Notes: generated by a model from the sequence alone, not told the origin. A stretch of DNA of 64,000 nt from Pantoea latae (GCF_002077695.1 NZ_MWUE01000003.1:1-64000); one strand, 5' to 3'. Shown: positions 8,773-19,193, counted from the stretch's first letter. A program made the numbers and translations.

Positions 8773-10382
8773 GCGGAAGCCTTTATTGGTGAAGTAAACT
8801 GGGGAATGGCGGCGATCAGCTCCCGGGTATAGGCGTGCTGCGGCGCGGCGAATAGCGTGACAACGTCACCGCTTTCCACTACTTCTCCGGCGCGTAATAC
8901 CGTCACGCTGTCCGCCATATGGCGCACCGTCGCCAGGTCGTGGGTGATAAACAGATAGGTAAGGCCTAGCTCATTCTGTAACTGCTGCAGCAGCTGTAAA
9001 ATCTGCGCCTGAACGGTAACGTCGAGCGCGGAGGTCGCCTCGTCGAGCACCAGGATAGCCGGGTTAAGGATCAGCGCGCGGGCGAGGGCGACGCGCTGGC
9101 GCTGACCGCCGGACAGCTCGCGCGCGCCGCGCGACAGCATCTCAACAGGCAGCGCCACCCGTTCCACCACCGCCTCGACGCGCTGCCGCCGTTCACCGGC
9201 GCTGAGCCTTTCAAAATTGCGCAGCGGCTCTTCGATGATCTGCCGCAGCGTCTGGCGCGGATCGAGCGAGGCGAAAGGGTTCTGATAAACGAACTGAATT
9301 TTGCGCCGCAGCTGGCGCAGCGCGTCGCCGCGCAGGCCGCCGATCGGCGTGTCGTCAAGCGTTACGCTGCCGCTGTCCGCCCGCTCGAAGCCGAGCAGAA
9401 TGCGCGCCAGCGTGGTTTTGCCGGAGCCGGACTCGCCCACCAGCGCATGGGTTGAGGCGCGCGCCACCTGAAAGCTAACGTTATGCAGCGCCTGCAGCCG
9501 CCTGTTTTTGCCCAGCGCGAAGCTTTTGCCGATGCCGTCGGCGCGGATCGCGGGCGTCGCCAGCCGGTCAGGCGCGGGCCGCGCGACGCGATGCGGCGCC
9601 GCATCCCACAGCAGCTGGCGGGTGTAGGGGTGCTGCGGCGCGCCGACCAGCTGCGCGGCCGGCGCCGACTCCTGAATTTCGCCGTGGCGAAACACCATAA
9701 TGCGGTCCGCGCGTTCGGCGGCCAGCGCCAGATCGTGAGTGACAAACAGCACCGCGGTGCCGGACTCGCGGCGCAGAGCGTCGAGCAGATCGAGAATGCG
9801 TTTCTGCACCGTAACGTCGAGGGCGCTGGTGGGTTCGTCGGCGATAATAATGTCAGGGCTAAGCGCCAGCGCGATGGCGATCAGCACGCGCTGCTTCATG
9901 CCGCCCGACAGCTGGTGCGGATATTGATCGACGCGCTGCTGCGGATGGCTGAGGCCGACGCGCGTCAGCAGCTCCACCACGCGGCTTCGACGCGCCTCGC
10001 CGTTCAGCGCGGTGTGCAGGCGCAGGATCTCGTCGACCTGGGCGCCGACGGTTTTCACCGGGTTGAGCGAATTGCCGGGATCCTGCGGCACCAGGCTGAT
10101 GCGCACGCCGCGCAGGCGGTCGAGCCGCGTCTGTGACCAGTCGGCAATATCCTCGCCGTTGAGGCGAATGGCGCCGCCGTCGCGCCGGCCATTCTCCGCC
10201 ATCAGTCCGATAATCGCCTGCGCGGTGGTGGTTTTGCCGGAGCCGGATTCGCCCACCAGCGCCACCATTTCTCCGGCCTGCAGTTCAAAGCTGACGTCAT
10301 GCACTACCTGACGCCACTGATGCCCGCTGCGATAGCTCAGGCTAAGATGTTCTACCGCCAGTAGCGGCGCGGATGCGCTCAT
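8769..10382 (-). CDS. Peptide-type ABC importer, fused double ATPase
   Basis: 537-residue ATP-binding protein with two complete ABC cassettes, equivalent to DppD and DppF joined. Walker [10 protein letters not shown] occurs near residues 44-52 and 316-324, signature motifs LSGGMKQR near 158 and LSGGQRQR near 423, and Walker B DEPTSALD near 182 and DEATSALD near 447. The start at 10382 overlaps the permease stop as ATGA; the longer frame to 10517 reads into the permease gene and has no start signal. It powers the importer encoded by the next three upstream genes. Confidence 0.92.
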   Translation of the reverse strand: MSASAPLLAVEHLSLSYRSGHQWRQVVHDVSFELQAGEMVALVGESGSGKTTTAQAIIGLMAENGRRDGGAIRLNGEDIADWSQTRLDRLRGVRISLVPQDPGNSLNPVKTVGAQVDEILRLHTALNGEARRSRVVELLTRVGLSHPQQRVDQYPHQLSGGMKQRVLIAIALALSPDIIIADEPTSALDVTVQKRILDLLDALRRESGTAVLFVTHDLALAAERADRIMVFRHGEIQESAPAAQLVGAPQHPYTRQLLWDAAPHRVARPAPDRLATPAIRADGIGKSFALGKNRRLQALHNVSFQVARASTHALVGESGSGKTTLARILLGFERADSGSVTLDDTPIGGLRGDALRQLRRKIQFVYQNPFASLDPRQTLRQIIEEPLRNFERLSAGERRQRVEAVVERVALPVEMLSRGARELSGGQRQRVALARALILNPAILVLDEATSALDVTVQAQILQLLQQLQNELGLTYLFITHDLATVRHMADSVTVLRAGEVVESGDVVTLFAAPQHAYTRELIAAIPQFTSPIKASA

Positions 10383-11233
10383 CGGCGACCTCCTGCAATC
10401 TGCATGCTGATGCGATTGGCGGCCAGCACCACGGCGATCACCAGCAGGCCGGGAAAGGTGGTGAGCCACCAGGCGGTTGAGAGATAGTTGCGGCCTTCGG
10501 CGATCAGCAGCCCCCATTCCGGCGCAGGCGGCGGCGTGCCGTAGCCGAGAAAGCTCAGCGTCGACAGCGCCAGAATCGCCTGACCAAACTGCAGCGCGGC
10601 AAAGGCGATCACCGGCGTCAGCGCGTTGGGCAGAATGTGGCGGCGCAGCACGGCAAAAAAGGTGCCGCCGCTGCCGAAGGCTGCCTCGACGTAGTCGCTG
10701 TGGCGGATGCGTACCACTTCACCGCGCGCCAGCCGGGCGAAGCTGGCAACAGAGGCGACGCCCACCGCCAGCGCGGCATGCAGCGTGCCGAAGCCGAGCA
10801 GGATTAACAGGCTAAGCGACAGCAGCAGCGACGGGATCGAGAGCAGCACGTCGACGGCACGCATCAGCAGCGCCTCGGTTTTGCCGCCCGCCGCGCCCGC
10901 CAGTACGCCGAGCGCGGTGCCCGCCGTCAGCCCCATCGCCACCGCGATCAGCGCGGCAGAGAGGGAGGCGGATGCGCCGTAAACCATACGCGCCCAGAGA
11001 TCGCGCCCCAGCTGATCGGTGCCGAGCCAGTGTGCCGCCTGCGGCGCCAGCCGCTGCGCCCCGGCAAGGCCGTCGGTGGCGCTGTAGTGGGTGTAAAGTT
11101 CAGGAAAGATCGCCGCGCCGACCGCCAGCAGCAGCACCAGCCACGCCAGCCACAGGCCCGGCTGCAGGCGCAGCGCCTTGCTGCCGGCGGCGGGCTGGGC
11201 GCGGCGCGCCGTTGAGTAGTCTACCAGGCTCAT
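10379..11233 (-). CDS. Peptide-type ABC importer permease, DppC-like
   Basis: 284-residue inner-membrane permease of the BPD_transp_1 family, with an N-terminal transmembrane segment (about 27-46), the characteristic WLGTDQLGRDLWARMVYGA segment and five further hydrophobic helices. The EAA-type cytoplasmic loop, contact point for the ATPase, reads EAAFGSGGTFFAVLRRHILPN. It overlaps the second permease by ATGA and the ATPase by ATGA, so all three are translationally coupled. Confidence 0.9.
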   Translation of the reverse strand: MSLVDYSTARRAQPAAGSKALRLQPGLWLAWLVLLLAVGAAIFPELYTHYSATDGLAGAQRLAPQAAHWLGTDQLGRDLWARMVYGASASLSAALIAVAMGLTAGTALGVLAGAAGGKTEALLMRAVDVLLSIPSLLLSLSLLILLGFGTLHAALAVGVASVASFARLARGEVVRIRHSDYVEAAFGSGGTFFAVLRRHILPNALTPVIAFAALQFGQAILALSTLSFLGYGTPPPAPEWGLLIAEGRNYLSTAWWLTTFPGLLVIAVVLAANRISMQIAGGRR

Positions 11234-12174
11234 CGCACACCTCCGGCAACGCGTTGCAGACGCGGATCGAACAGCGGCATCAGCAGATCGACCAGCAGGT
11301 TAATCGCCACAAAGCCGAGCGCGGAGATCATTACCACCGCCTGCAGCACCGCGACGTCCTGATTATTCACCGCCTGCTGGGTCAGCTGGCCGAGGCCGCC
11401 GAGGCCGAACACCGTTTCGGTGATCAGCGCGCCGGCGATCAGCTCGCCCAGCAGCAGCCCGGCGATGGTCAGCACCGGCAGCATGGCGTTGCGCAGCACG
11501 TGACGCCACAGCACGCGGCTCTCGCTCGCGCCTTTGGCGCGCGCCACCGCGACGAAAGGCTGGGTCGAAACCTCGTCGATACCGCGCAGCAGGATCTGCG
11601 CCAGCGGCGCGGAGATCGGCACCGCCACCGCCACGATCGGCAGCAGCAGCCCCTGCCACGGCGAAGGGTTAATCACCGGGATCCAGCGCAGCTGAAAAGA
11701 GAAAACCTGGATCAGCGCGATGCCGAGCCAGAAGGTAGGAATGGAAATAAACAGCGCGGGCACGGACTGCAGCAGCGCGCGCAGGCCGCGCAGCGCCGGC
11801 TGACGCGACAGCGCCGCCAGCGCAAAGGCGAGCAGCACCGCCAGCACAAAGCCGCACAGCGCCAGGCGCAGCGTGCCCGGCAGGTTATCGGCGATCAGCG
11901 CGCTCACCGCCACGCCCGCCTGCACCGAGAAGCCGAAGTCGCCGTGCAGCATGGCGAACAGCGTGTGCAGATACTGCCGCCACAGCGGGCTGTCTGCGCC
12001 GTAGGCGAGGCGCATCTCCTCGATCTGCTGCGGGCTGAGCCCTAAATCCGGGTTCTGAAATTTGATCAGCACCGCGTCGCCGGGCAGCACCTGCAGCAGC
12101 GCAAAGGAGAGGGTAAAGGCCGCCCAGAGCACCAGCAGACCCGTTCCCAGCCGAGGCAGCAGAAAGTGTCGCAT
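11230..12174 (-). CDS. Peptide-type ABC importer permease, DppB-like
   Basis: 314-residue permease with about six transmembrane helices, the first at residues 9-28. Family hallmarks are LLQVLPGDAV just after helix 1, the HGDFGFSV segment, and the EAA-type loop ARAKGASESRVLWRHVLRNA before the last helices. It starts 12 bp after the binding-protein gene and pairs with the DppC-like permease to form the pore. Confidence 0.9.
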   Translation of the reverse strand: MRHFLLPRLGTGLLVLWAAFTLSFALLQVLPGDAVLIKFQNPDLGLSPQQIEEMRLAYGADSPLWRQYLHTLFAMLHGDFGFSVQAGVAVSALIADNLPGTLRLALCGFVLAVLLAFALAALSRQPALRGLRALLQSVPALFISIPTFWLGIALIQVFSFQLRWIPVINPSPWQGLLLPIVAVAVPISAPLAQILLRGIDEVSTQPFVAVARAKGASESRVLWRHVLRNAMLPVLTIAGLLLGELIAGALITETVFGLGGLGQLTQQAVNNQDVAVLQAVVMISALGFVAINLLVDLLMPLFDPRLQRVAGGVR

Positions 12175-12186
12175 CCTTCACCTCGC

Positions 12187-13818
12187 TTAATGTTTTTCCA
12201 GCCAGGCGCCGTAAAACGCCGGGCGGCCGACCGCTTCAAAGCGCACGCCCTTCAGCCAGGGCGCGCCGGCGAACACCTGCGGCTCCTCGAAGATGGGAAT
12301 GACGTAGGCGTTGTCCAGCAGGTAGCGCTGCGCGTCGCCGGTAAGCTGCAACCGTTTCGCCGGATCGACCTCGGCGGAGATCGCCAGCAGCAGCGCGTTG
12401 AGTTTGTCGTCGCGGAAGCTCTGCACTTTGTCGCTGGAGCCGCCTTTCTGCAGCAGCGCGTCGCGGTTGCTCGGGTAGAACTGGCTCTTCACCACGTCAG
12501 GATCGGCGCGGCCCACTTCCGAGACGGTCAGCGGCGTTTTCAGCGGATCGAGCGTGTCGAGGGTTTTGCTGCCGGCATCGCCCGCTTTCACCGTCAGCGC
12601 CACGCCAACCTGGCGCCACTGCTGGGCGATCAGCTGTAGCACCTCTTTGTTCTGCGGCTGCGGCAGGGATTCATAGACGGTCAGCGCCAGCGGCTTGCCC
12701 GCTTTTTCACGAATGCCGTTTGCGCCCGCCTTCCAGCCGGCGTCGTCCAGCAGCCTTTTCGCCTGCTCCGGGTCAAACTTCAGCCTGTCGCCGAGATCGA
12801 CGAAGCCCGCCGCGCTGGCGGCGATCACCGATTTAGCCTGCGGATAATTAGGCGAGAAGAGGGTATCGACCACCTGTTTTGCATTGGTGGCGTGCAGCAG
12901 CGCCTGACGTACGCGCACGTCGCTCACCAGCGGGTTGTCGGGACGGAAGCTGATGCTGTCATTGACGCCGCGCGTTGGCGCCGCGTAGATCGGGAAGTTC
13001 TGCTCTTTCGCCTGCTTCTCGTCGTAGGCCTGCACCTGACGGATGATGTCCGCCTGGCCTGCCAGCAGCGCGCCGATGCGCACGCTGTCCTCCGGCGTGA
13101 CGATCACTTTGATGCCGTCGAGGTTGGCTGGCCCCTGCTGCTGACCGTTTTTCGGCCCCCACTGATAATCTTTGCGCGCAACCAGATCGACCTCGCGGCC
13201 CAGCTTCTCGTCGCTGACCACAAAGGGACCGGAGCCGATAATATGCCGCGCGTCGCCCAGCTGATCAAAATTACGCGCCAGCGTGCTGAGCGAAACTAAA
13301 CCCGAGCCGATGGTGGCGGTGCCCTGTAAAAAGCCCGGTGACGGCTTCTTGAAATAAAACTTCACCGTCAGCGGATCGACAACTTCGCTGTGGTCGTAGT
13401 TATTAATTACCTCGGAGACCGGCAGGCGCTGCGCCTTATTGCCCAGACCGTAGGTGTCGAAGTTTTTCGCCACCGCGTTGGCATCCAGCGGCGTGCCGTC
13501 GGAGAACGTCACGCCGGGGCGAAGGTGAAAGGTGTATTCCGTTTTATCCGCGTTGCTGCTCCAGCTCTGCGCGATCCACGGCTCGACCTGCAGCGTTTGC
13601 GGATTCTGCCAGGTGAGCTTATCGGTGATCTGATTCAGAATGCCGCCGTTGGGATAGAAGCCGCCAGCCGGCGGATAGAGATTGGTGTGCGCCTGCTGCT
13701 CAAGGTAGATCAGCGTGCCGCCCTTCACCGGCGTTTCCGCCGTGTGAACCGTGATACTCCCTGCAAGTAAAGCCATCGCCAGCGCGCGCGGCAGCGGCGA
13801 AAAGGGTGAACGCGTCAT
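12187..13818 (-). CDS. Periplasmic solute-binding protein, SBP_bac_5 (KPN_01854 type)
   Basis: 543-residue extracytoplasmic binding protein with an N-terminal signal peptide (basic start, hydrophobic core ALAMALLAGSITV, cut near HTAET). The mature part shows the family-5 pattern: EPWIAQSWSSNADKTEYTF, LRPGVTFSDGTPLDANAV and the VRQALLHATN segment. The start at 13818 has an AAGGAA ribosome-binding site; the frame is open further upstream without one. It is the first gene of the minus operon and sets import specificity for an unknown, probably peptide-like ligand. Confidence 0.88.
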   Translation of the reverse strand: MTRSPFSPLPRALAMALLAGSITVHTAETPVKGGTLIYLEQQAHTNLYPPAGGFYPNGGILNQITDKLTWQNPQTLQVEPWIAQSWSSNADKTEYTFHLRPGVTFSDGTPLDANAVAKNFDTYGLGNKAQRLPVSEVINNYDHSEVVDPLTVKFYFKKPSPGFLQGTATIGSGLVSLSTLARNFDQLGDARHIIGSGPFVVSDEKLGREVDLVARKDYQWGPKNGQQQGPANLDGIKVIVTPEDSVRIGALLAGQADIIRQVQAYDEKQAKEQNFPIYAAPTRGVNDSISFRPDNPLVSDVRVRQALLHATNAKQVVDTLFSPNYPQAKSVIAASAAGFVDLGDRLKFDPEQAKRLLDDAGWKAGANGIREKAGKPLALTVYESLPQPQNKEVLQLIAQQWRQVGVALTVKAGDAGSKTLDTLDPLKTPLTVSEVGRADPDVVKSQFYPSNRDALLQKGGSSDKVQSFRDDKLNALLLAISAEVDPAKRLQLTGDAQRYLLDNAYVIPIFEEPQVFAGAPWLKGVRFEAVGRPAFYGAWLEKH

Positions 13819-14141
13819 GTGAATTCCTTTGTTATCAACTGCCTTAACGGCGGAATTCATCATCGGACGCGGCGCAGGGCAAATGAACCAACGAATTGCG
13901 CAAAGCTTAGCTGAAAATAACAAATGGCGAGGTGGGTAATATAAGCGCGTTAATGCTGCTGATGACGGCTAATTGTTTTCCTCTATTGCGCGCAGCGCAT
14001 TTAAGCAGGCGTTGTTCGCGCAAAAAAATAAACCTTCGCTATGCCGTTTTTCGCCATCCCTATTTCATATTTGTTGTTTTACGAATTATTAGCCTCGCTC
14101 CACACTGAGTCGCAACTGGATATATAAGTGAGGAAAGGTGA
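13819..14141. promoter_or_regulatory. Divergent promoter region of the monooxygenase/ABC block
   Basis: 323 bp between the two divergent operons, clearly more AT-rich than the genes. It must hold promoters in both directions. No exact operator repeat could be picked out by eye. A CysB- or Cbl-type sulphur-limitation activator would be the first candidate if the block is for sulphur scavenging, but no such site is claimed. Confidence 0.55.
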
Positions 14142-15140
14142 ATGTCATATCGTTTAAGTCTGTTGGATAAATCGCCGGTGCTCGCGGATGAGCCGGCCAG
14201 CAGCGCCCTTCAGCGCACCCTGCAGCTGGCGCAACAGGCGGAACGCTGGGGCTATCACCGTTTCTGGCTGGCCGAACACCACAACACTGCACAGCTGGCG
14301 AGTCCGTCGCCCGAGGTGCTGATCGCCTGGATTATCGCGCAGACCCAGCATATTCGCGTTGGCTCCGGCGGCGTGATGCTGCAGCACTACAGCCCCTATA
14401 AAGTGGCGGAAAACTTCAACCTGCTGGCATCGCTGGCGCCGGGTCGCATCGACCTTGGCGTCGGCAAGGCGCCGGGCGGGCTGCCGCTCTCGACCCGCGC
14501 GCTGCAGGCGGGCGTCAACGCCGAGGCGAAAGGCAGCTTTGCCGATCAGCTGCAACAGCTGAGCCAGTGGCTCGACGCCCCGCAGCAGAAACAGGCGGAC
14601 GAAGAGACGCTGCACGCCACGCCGCTGCCGCCGCGTCCGGCTAATCGCTTTCTGCTGGGCGCCAGCGCGGAGAGCGCCACGCTCGCCGCGCAGCAGGGAT
14701 GGCAGCTGGTGTTCGCCGCCCATCTCAACGGCGACCGTCAGCTGATGGAGAATACGCTCGGCACCTACCATCGTCTTAGCGGCCAGCGTGCGCTGGTTGC
14801 GGTGCAGGTGGTGGTAGCCGACTCCCCGGCGGAGGCGGAGCTGCTGGTGAACGGCCTGCGCCACTATCATGTGAAGGTCAACGGCGGGCAGAGCGTGAAC
14901 GTCGGCAGCCTGGAGCAGGCGGAGCGCTATGTGCGTCAGGGGGGCTTTAGCGACTACGTTATTGAGCCGCGCACGCCGTCGCTGCTGAAAGGCACCGCCG
15001 CGCAGGTGCACGCCCAGCTTGAGGCGCTGCATCAGCACTACGCCGTCGACGAGTTCGTGATCGACACGCCGATTGGCGAGCCGAAAGCGCGCCTGCGCTC
15101 GCTGGAGCTGCTGGCGACCCATCATCTGGTCGCGGCATAA
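14142..15140 (+). CDS. Luciferase-like FMN-dependent oxidoreductase, group 1
   Basis: 332-residue luciferase-like flavin enzyme of the single-domain MsnO8/YtmO type. The N-terminal LSLLDKSPV, then YHRFWLAEHHN near residue 45, RVGSGGVMLQHYSPYKVAENF near 80-100 and GRIDLGVGKAPGG are characteristic. First gene of the plus-strand operon, 16 bp before the M20 gene. In the Bacillus ytm operon a protein of this kind (YtmO/CmoO) acts with a second monooxygenase on S-substituted cysteines; the same role is inferred here. A GAGGAAAGG ribosome-binding stretch precedes the ATG. Confidence 0.84.
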   Translation: MSYRLSLLDKSPVLADEPASSALQRTLQLAQQAERWGYHRFWLAEHHNTAQLASPSPEVLIAWIIAQTQHIRVGSGGVMLQHYSPYKVAENFNLLASLAPGRIDLGVGKAPGGLPLSTRALQAGVNAEAKGSFADQLQQLSQWLDAPQQKQADEETLHATPLPPRPANRFLLGASAESATLAAQQGWQLVFAAHLNGDRQLMENTLGTYHRLSGQRALVAVQVVVADSPAEAELLVNGLRHYHVKVNGGQSVNVGSLEQAERYVRQGGFSDYVIEPRTPSLLKGTAAQVHAQLEALHQHYAVDEFVIDTPIGEPKARLRSLELLATHHLVAA

Positions 15141-15156
15141 CCCGGCGGAGGCGATA

Positions 15157-16314
15157 ATGAACACCCCTTTTGAAACTCAGCTGACTGAGTGGCGGCGCGA
15201 GCTGCACACCTGGCCGGAACTGTCCGGCAAGGAAGAGGCGACTACCGCGCGCCTGCGCGCCTGGCTGCAGGCGGCGGAAATTACTCTGCTCGACTATCCG
15301 CTGCAAACCGGGCTGGTGGCGGAGATCGGTCAGGGCGACGCCCTGATTGCCCTGCGCGCCGATATCGACGCCCTGCCGGTGCATGAGGCGAGCGGGCTGG
15401 CCTTTCACTCGCGGCGTCCCGGCGTCATGCACGCCTGCGGTCATGACGTGCACAGCGCGGTGATGCTCGGCGCGGCGCTGCTGCTGAAACAGCAGGAGGC
15501 GCAGCTTAACGGCCGCGTGCGCATTCTGTTTCAGCCGGCCGAGGAGATCGCCGCCGGGGCGCGGCAGTTTATTGACGCGGGCGTGCTGGAGGGGGTGCAG
15601 GCGATTTTTGGCATGCACAACGAGCCGGGCCTGCCCACCGGCGTCTTCGCCACGCGCGGCGGCGCCTTCTACGCCAACGCCGATAAATTTATTATCCGCG
15701 TTAACGGCAAAGGGGCGCACGCGGCGCATCCCGAAGAGGGCGTTGACGCCATTGTCGCCGCCAGCCAGATTATTCAGGGGCTGCAGAGCCTCACCAGCCG
15801 CAGCTTCAATACCCTCGACAGCCTGGTGCTGAGCATCACGCGCATCGACGCGGGCAAAACCTGGAACGTGCTGCCCGGCAGCGTCGAGTTCGGCGGCACC
15901 GCGCGCACCCACGATCTCGGCGTGCGCGCCGGGCTGGAGGCGCGCGTGCGCGCGCTGGTCACGCATTTCGCCGAGGCGGCGGGCGCGCAGGCGACGCTCA
16001 GCTGGCATGCGGGGCCGCCGGTGCTGGTCAACGATGAGCAATGGGCGCGCGTCGCCAGCGAGGTCGCCGAACAGGCGGGCTATCGCGTGCAGACCGCCGA
16101 TCTTCATCTTGGCGGCGAAGATTTCGCCTTCTATTTGCAGCAGATCCCAGGCGCCTTTGTCAGCATCGGCAGCGCCAGCGCGTTCGGCCTGCATCACTCC
16201 GCTTTCAATCCCGACGAGGCGCTGATGGCGCCCGCGGCCCGCTACTTCGCGCAGCTGGCGCAGCACGCGCTGCAGCAGCTCAACGCGCGATGTCGCGACG
16301 CCATCCTGACCTGA
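15157..16314 (+). CDS. M20 family amidohydrolase (N-acetyl-amino-acid deacetylase), copy 2
   Basis: 385-residue paralogue of the enzyme at 5520-6650, with the same metal ligands: Cys94 and His96 in HACGHD, Glu129/Glu130 in FQPAEE, His154 in FGMHN, and a C-terminal FGLHHSAF. In Bacillus, YtnL/SndA and YxeP/SndB of this family deacetylate N-acetylcysteine derivatives. The ATG at 15157 is chosen for its GGAGG ribosome-binding site; an upstream in-frame start would overlap the previous gene. It lies between the two monooxygenase genes, supporting one pathway. Confidence 0.87.
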   Translation: MNTPFETQLTEWRRELHTWPELSGKEEATTARLRAWLQAAEITLLDYPLQTGLVAEIGQGDALIALRADIDALPVHEASGLAFHSRRPGVMHACGHDVHSAVMLGAALLLKQQEAQLNGRVRILFQPAEEIAAGARQFIDAGVLEGVQAIFGMHNEPGLPTGVFATRGGAFYANADKFIIRVNGKGAHAAHPEEGVDAIVAASQIIQGLQSLTSRSFNTLDSLVLSITRIDAGKTWNVLPGSVEFGGTARTHDLGVRAGLEARVRALVTHFAEAAGAQATLSWHAGPPVLVNDEQWARVASEVAEQAGYRVQTADLHLGGEDFAFYLQQIPGAFVSIGSASAFGLHHSAFNPDEALMAPAARYFAQLAQHALQQLNARCRDAILT

Positions 16315-16393
16315 TCCCTGACCTGAACGGCGTTCGCGCGGCCCTGGCCGCCGCGCGATAAGCAGCGCTGCCACAAATACAGAGAGAGACATC

Positions 16394-17707
16394 ATGACCA
16401 CAAGAGAGCTTCGACTGGGCACCATCCTGCATGGCGCATCCGGCAATATGTCCGCGTGGCGCCATCCCGCCGCGCAGGCGGATGCCAGCATTAGCTTCGA
16501 CTACGCGAAGCGCATCGCGCGTAAGGCGGAAGAGGGCAAACTCGACTTCCTGTTTGTTGCCGACGGCCTCTATATCAATGAAAAATCGATCCCCCATTTT
16601 CTCAACCGCTTCGAGCCGCTGACGCTGCTGTCGGCGCTGGCGGGCGTCACCGAACACCTCGGGCTGGTGGGAACGGTGTCGACCTCCTACAGCGAGCCGT
16701 TTATCACCGCGCGCCAGTTCGCCAGCCTCGATCACCTGAGCGGCGGCCGCGCGGGCTGGAACGTGGTGACGTCGCCGCTGGAAGGGTCGGCGAAAAACTT
16801 CTCCCGCAAGCAGCACCCGGAACATGCGCTGCGCTACCGCATCGCCGATGAGTATCTCACCGTGGTAAAGGGGCTGTGGGATTCATGGGAAGAGGACGCC
16901 TTTGTGCGCGACAAAGCGAGCGGCAAATTCTTTGACGCCAGCAAGCTGCACGCCATCGACCATCATGGCGATTTTTTCCAGGTGGCGGGGCCGCTGAATA
17001 TTCAGCGCACGCCGCAGGGTCGTCCCATCGTTTTCCAGGCGGGCGCCTCCGAGGATGGCAAAAAGCTGGCGGCACGCCATGCCGACGCCATCTTCACCCA
17101 CCAGCCGACGCGGGAAGAGGCGCAGGCGTTCTACCGCGACGTGAAGCGTCAGCTGGCGGAGAACGGCCGCCAGCCGGAGGATCTGCATATTTTTCAGGGC
17201 GTCAGCGTGATTGTCGGCGACAGCGCCGAGGATGTGGAGCAGCAGTATCAGACCACCGCCGCGCTGGTGTCGATTCAGGACGCGCTGAACTATCTGGGAC
17301 GCTTCTTCGATCATCACGACTTCTCGCAGTATCCGCTCGACGCGCCGTTCCCGGAGCTGGGCGATATCGGCCAGAACAGCTTCCGCAGCACCACCGACGA
17401 GATCAAGCGCAAGGCGCGCGAGCATGGTCATACGCTGCGCCAGGCGGCGCTGGAGGCCGCGACCCCGCGTCCGCTGTTTCACGGCACGCCGGAAGAGGTC
17501 GCCGACGGCCTGCAACAGTGGTTTGAAACCTTCGCCACCGACGGCTTTATTATCCAGGGCGGCACGCCCGACACCTTTGAGCGCTTTGTCGACCGCGTGG
17601 TGCCGGTGTTGCAGGCGCGCGGCCTGACGCGCCGCGACTATCCCGGCACCACCCTGCGCGCCAGCTTCGGTTTGAAAGAGCCGGTTAATCAGTTCTCACC
17701 ACAATAA
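16394..17707 (+). CDS. NtaA/SnaA/DszA-family FMN-dependent monooxygenase
   Basis: 437-residue two-component monooxygenase of the group that includes nitrilotriacetate monooxygenase, DszA and YxeK/YtnJ. Recognised by the start [20 protein letters not shown], the [20 protein letters not shown] segment, [13 protein letters not shown], and [19 protein letters not shown] near residue 215. It would need FMNH2 from a reductase that is not encoded nearby. By analogy with YxeK it may oxidise an N-acetyl-S-substituted cysteine so that the C-S bond breaks. A GC-rich hairpin lies in the 79-bp gap upstream. Confidence 0.86.
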   Translation: MTTRELRLGTILHGASGNMSAWRHPAAQADASISFDYAKRIARKAEEGKLDFLFVADGLYINEKSIPHFLNRFEPLTLLSALAGVTEHLGLVGTVSTSYSEPFITARQFASLDHLSGGRAGWNVVTSPLEGSAKNFSRKQHPEHALRYRIADEYLTVVKGLWDSWEEDAFVRDKASGKFFDASKLHAIDHHGDFFQVAGPLNIQRTPQGRPIVFQAGASEDGKKLAARHADAIFTHQPTREEAQAFYRDVKRQLAENGRQPEDLHIFQGVSVIVGDSAEDVEQQYQTTAALVSIQDALNYLGRFFDHHDFSQYPLDAPFPELGDIGQNSFRSTTDEIKRKAREHGHTLRQAALEAATPRPLFHGTPEEVADGLQQWFETFATDGFIIQGGTPDTFERFVDRVVPVLQARGLTRRDYPGTTLRASFGLKEPVNQFSPQ

Positions 17708-17720
17708 GAGCCCTTTCGCT

Positions 17721-18662
17721 ATGCAGAACACAAAAACCCTTATTGCCCTGATGCTGCTGGCAGCGTCCGGCACGGTTAACGCCGAAAGCACCAACGTCGA
17801 CTACAACGGCCAGCGCGTCAGCCTCGAGGCCAATAAAACGCCGATCAACACCGCGAAGAACGACCAGGCGGTGGCGCAGCTGCCGGCGGGCCATCACTTT
17901 GTGGTGCCAGGCTCCTTTACCGTGGCGGTCGCCGCGCAGAATTCGCCGCCGCTGACGGTCTTCTCGGATGACAACAAAACCCTGCTCGGCAGCGAAGTGG
18001 ATATCGCCCGGCTGGTGGCCGACAGCCTCGGCCTGAAGCTCAACGTGGTGCCGACCTCGTGGGAGGACTGGCCGCTCGGCGTCGCCTCCGGCAAATATGA
18101 CGCGGCCATCTCTAACGTTACCGTCACCCGAGAGCGCAAAGAGAAGTTCGATTTCGCCACCTACCGCCGCGACACGCTCGGCTTCTACGTGAAAGCAAGC
18201 AGCAGCATCAAATCGATTAGCCAGCCGGAGGATATCGCCGGGCTGCGCATTATCGTCGGCTCCGGCACCAACCAGGAGGCGGTGCTGCTCGCCTGGGATA
18301 AAGCCAACCAGGCGAAGGGGCTAAAGCCCTTCACGCCGATTTACACCAAAGATGACGCCTCCCAGACGCTGGCGCTGCAGTCGGGCCGCGCTGACGCCTA
18401 CTTCGGCCCGAACGTGATCGGCGCGTGGAAGGCGGCGCTCACCGGCAAAACCCGCCTGGTGGGCAGCTTCGACGGCGGCTGGCCGAAGGTGGCGCACATC
18501 GCGGTGACGGTGAAGAAGGGCAGCGGCCTGGCGGAGCCGATCAACACCGCGCTCAACGGCGTGATCCAGAACGGCGACTACCTCAAGGTGCTGAACCGCT
18601 GGGGCGAGGGCGTAGAGAAAATCGACCGCTCTGAAATCAACCCGCCGGGCCTGGGCGATTAG
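17721..18662 (+). CDS. Amino-acid-type ABC binding protein, copy 1
   Basis: 313-residue periplasmic binding protein of the SBP_bac_3 family with a signal peptide (core TLIALMLLAASG, cut near VNAES). It shares long segments with the paralogue at 20912-21808: SWEDWPLGV, KFDFATYR, EDIAGLRIIVGSGTNQE and GRADA-FGP. In the Bacillus ytm operon two binding proteins (TcyJ, TcyK) likewise serve one importer of S-compounds. The ribosome-binding site is weak, with only AAGAG upstream. Confidence 0.87.
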   Translation: MQNTKTLIALMLLAASGTVNAESTNVDYNGQRVSLEANKTPINTAKNDQAVAQLPAGHHFVVPGSFTVAVAAQNSPPLTVFSDDNKTLLGSEVDIARLVADSLGLKLNVVPTSWEDWPLGVASGKYDAAISNVTVTRERKEKFDFATYRRDTLGFYVKASSSIKSISQPEDIAGLRIIVGSGTNQEAVLLAWDKANQAKGLKPFTPIYTKDDASQTLALQSGRADAYFGPNVIGAWKAALTGKTRLVGSFDGGWPKVAHIAVTVKKGSGLAEPINTALNGVIQNGDYLKVLNRWGEGVEKIDRSEINPPGLGD

Positions 18663-18671
18663 GAGGGAGCG

Positions 18672-19184
18672 ATGAGCCAGCAATTTTTTCGCGACGTGTC
18701 GCCGGAGGCGCCTGAGCTGCAGCCGATCCTGACGGGACTGTTCGCCTTTTATGAATCGCGCTACGGCGACTTTTTCCGCAATAACCAGGAGGTCGAGCAG
18801 ACCGAATGGTATCTGCCGCCCCACGGCCTGTTTATCGTGCTGGAGCGCGACGGCGAGATTATCGCCATGGGCGCCTATAAGCCGTTTGACGCCGAGACCG
18901 CCGAGCTGAAGCGCATCTGGACGCGCGGCGATCTGCGGCGTCAGGGGCTGGCGCTGCGGGTGGTGCAGGAGCTGGAACGCCGCGCGCGGCAAGCCGGCTA
19001 CCGGCGACTCTATCTCACCACCGGTTTCCGCCAGCCGGAAGCGGTGCATCTCTACAGCAGCTTTGGCTATCAGCCGCAGTTTGACCTCAGCGGCGATCTT
19101 GAGCGCTACGGGCAGCCGCCCTATGACGGCCGCCTGCGTTTTACCAAAACCCTCGACGTCGACAGCGTCGCGCAGGCGAGTTAA
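18672..19184 (+). CDS. GNAT-family N-acetyltransferase
   Basis: 170-residue acetyltransferase. The acetyl-CoA-binding motif A appears as LRRQGLALRVVQELERRARQ (about 95-115), preceded by the strand TAELKRIWTRGDL and followed by YRRLYLTTGFRQPEAVHLYSSFGY (split over 118-142), a complete GNAT core. In the Bacillus yxe and ytm operons SnaB and SnaA acetylate S-modified cysteine before oxidation; the same position among transporter and monooxygenase genes suggests that role here. A GGAGGGAGC ribosome-binding site lies in the 9-bp gap upstream. Confidence 0.86.
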   Translation: MSQQFFRDVSPEAPELQPILTGLFAFYESRYGDFFRNNQEVEQTEWYLPPHGLFIVLERDGEIIAMGAYKPFDAETAELKRIWTRGDLRRQGLALRVVQELERRARQAGYRRLYLTTGFRQPEAVHLYSSFGYQPQFDLSGDLERYGQPPYDGRLRFTKTLDVDSVAQAS

Positions 19185-19193
19185 GGAGCGAAT

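Noticed and set aside
8769..10517. Longer start for the fused ABC ATPase
   Set aside because: The extra 45 codons lie in the permease gene and translate to an Arg/His-rich stretch unlike any ABC protein; the ATGA junction at 10382 is the natural start.
14959..16491. 510-codon minus-strand frame opposite the M20 and LLM genes, and a 336-codon one at 14154-15164
   Set aside because: Both mirror genes with clear protein families and lack start signals or recognisable domains.
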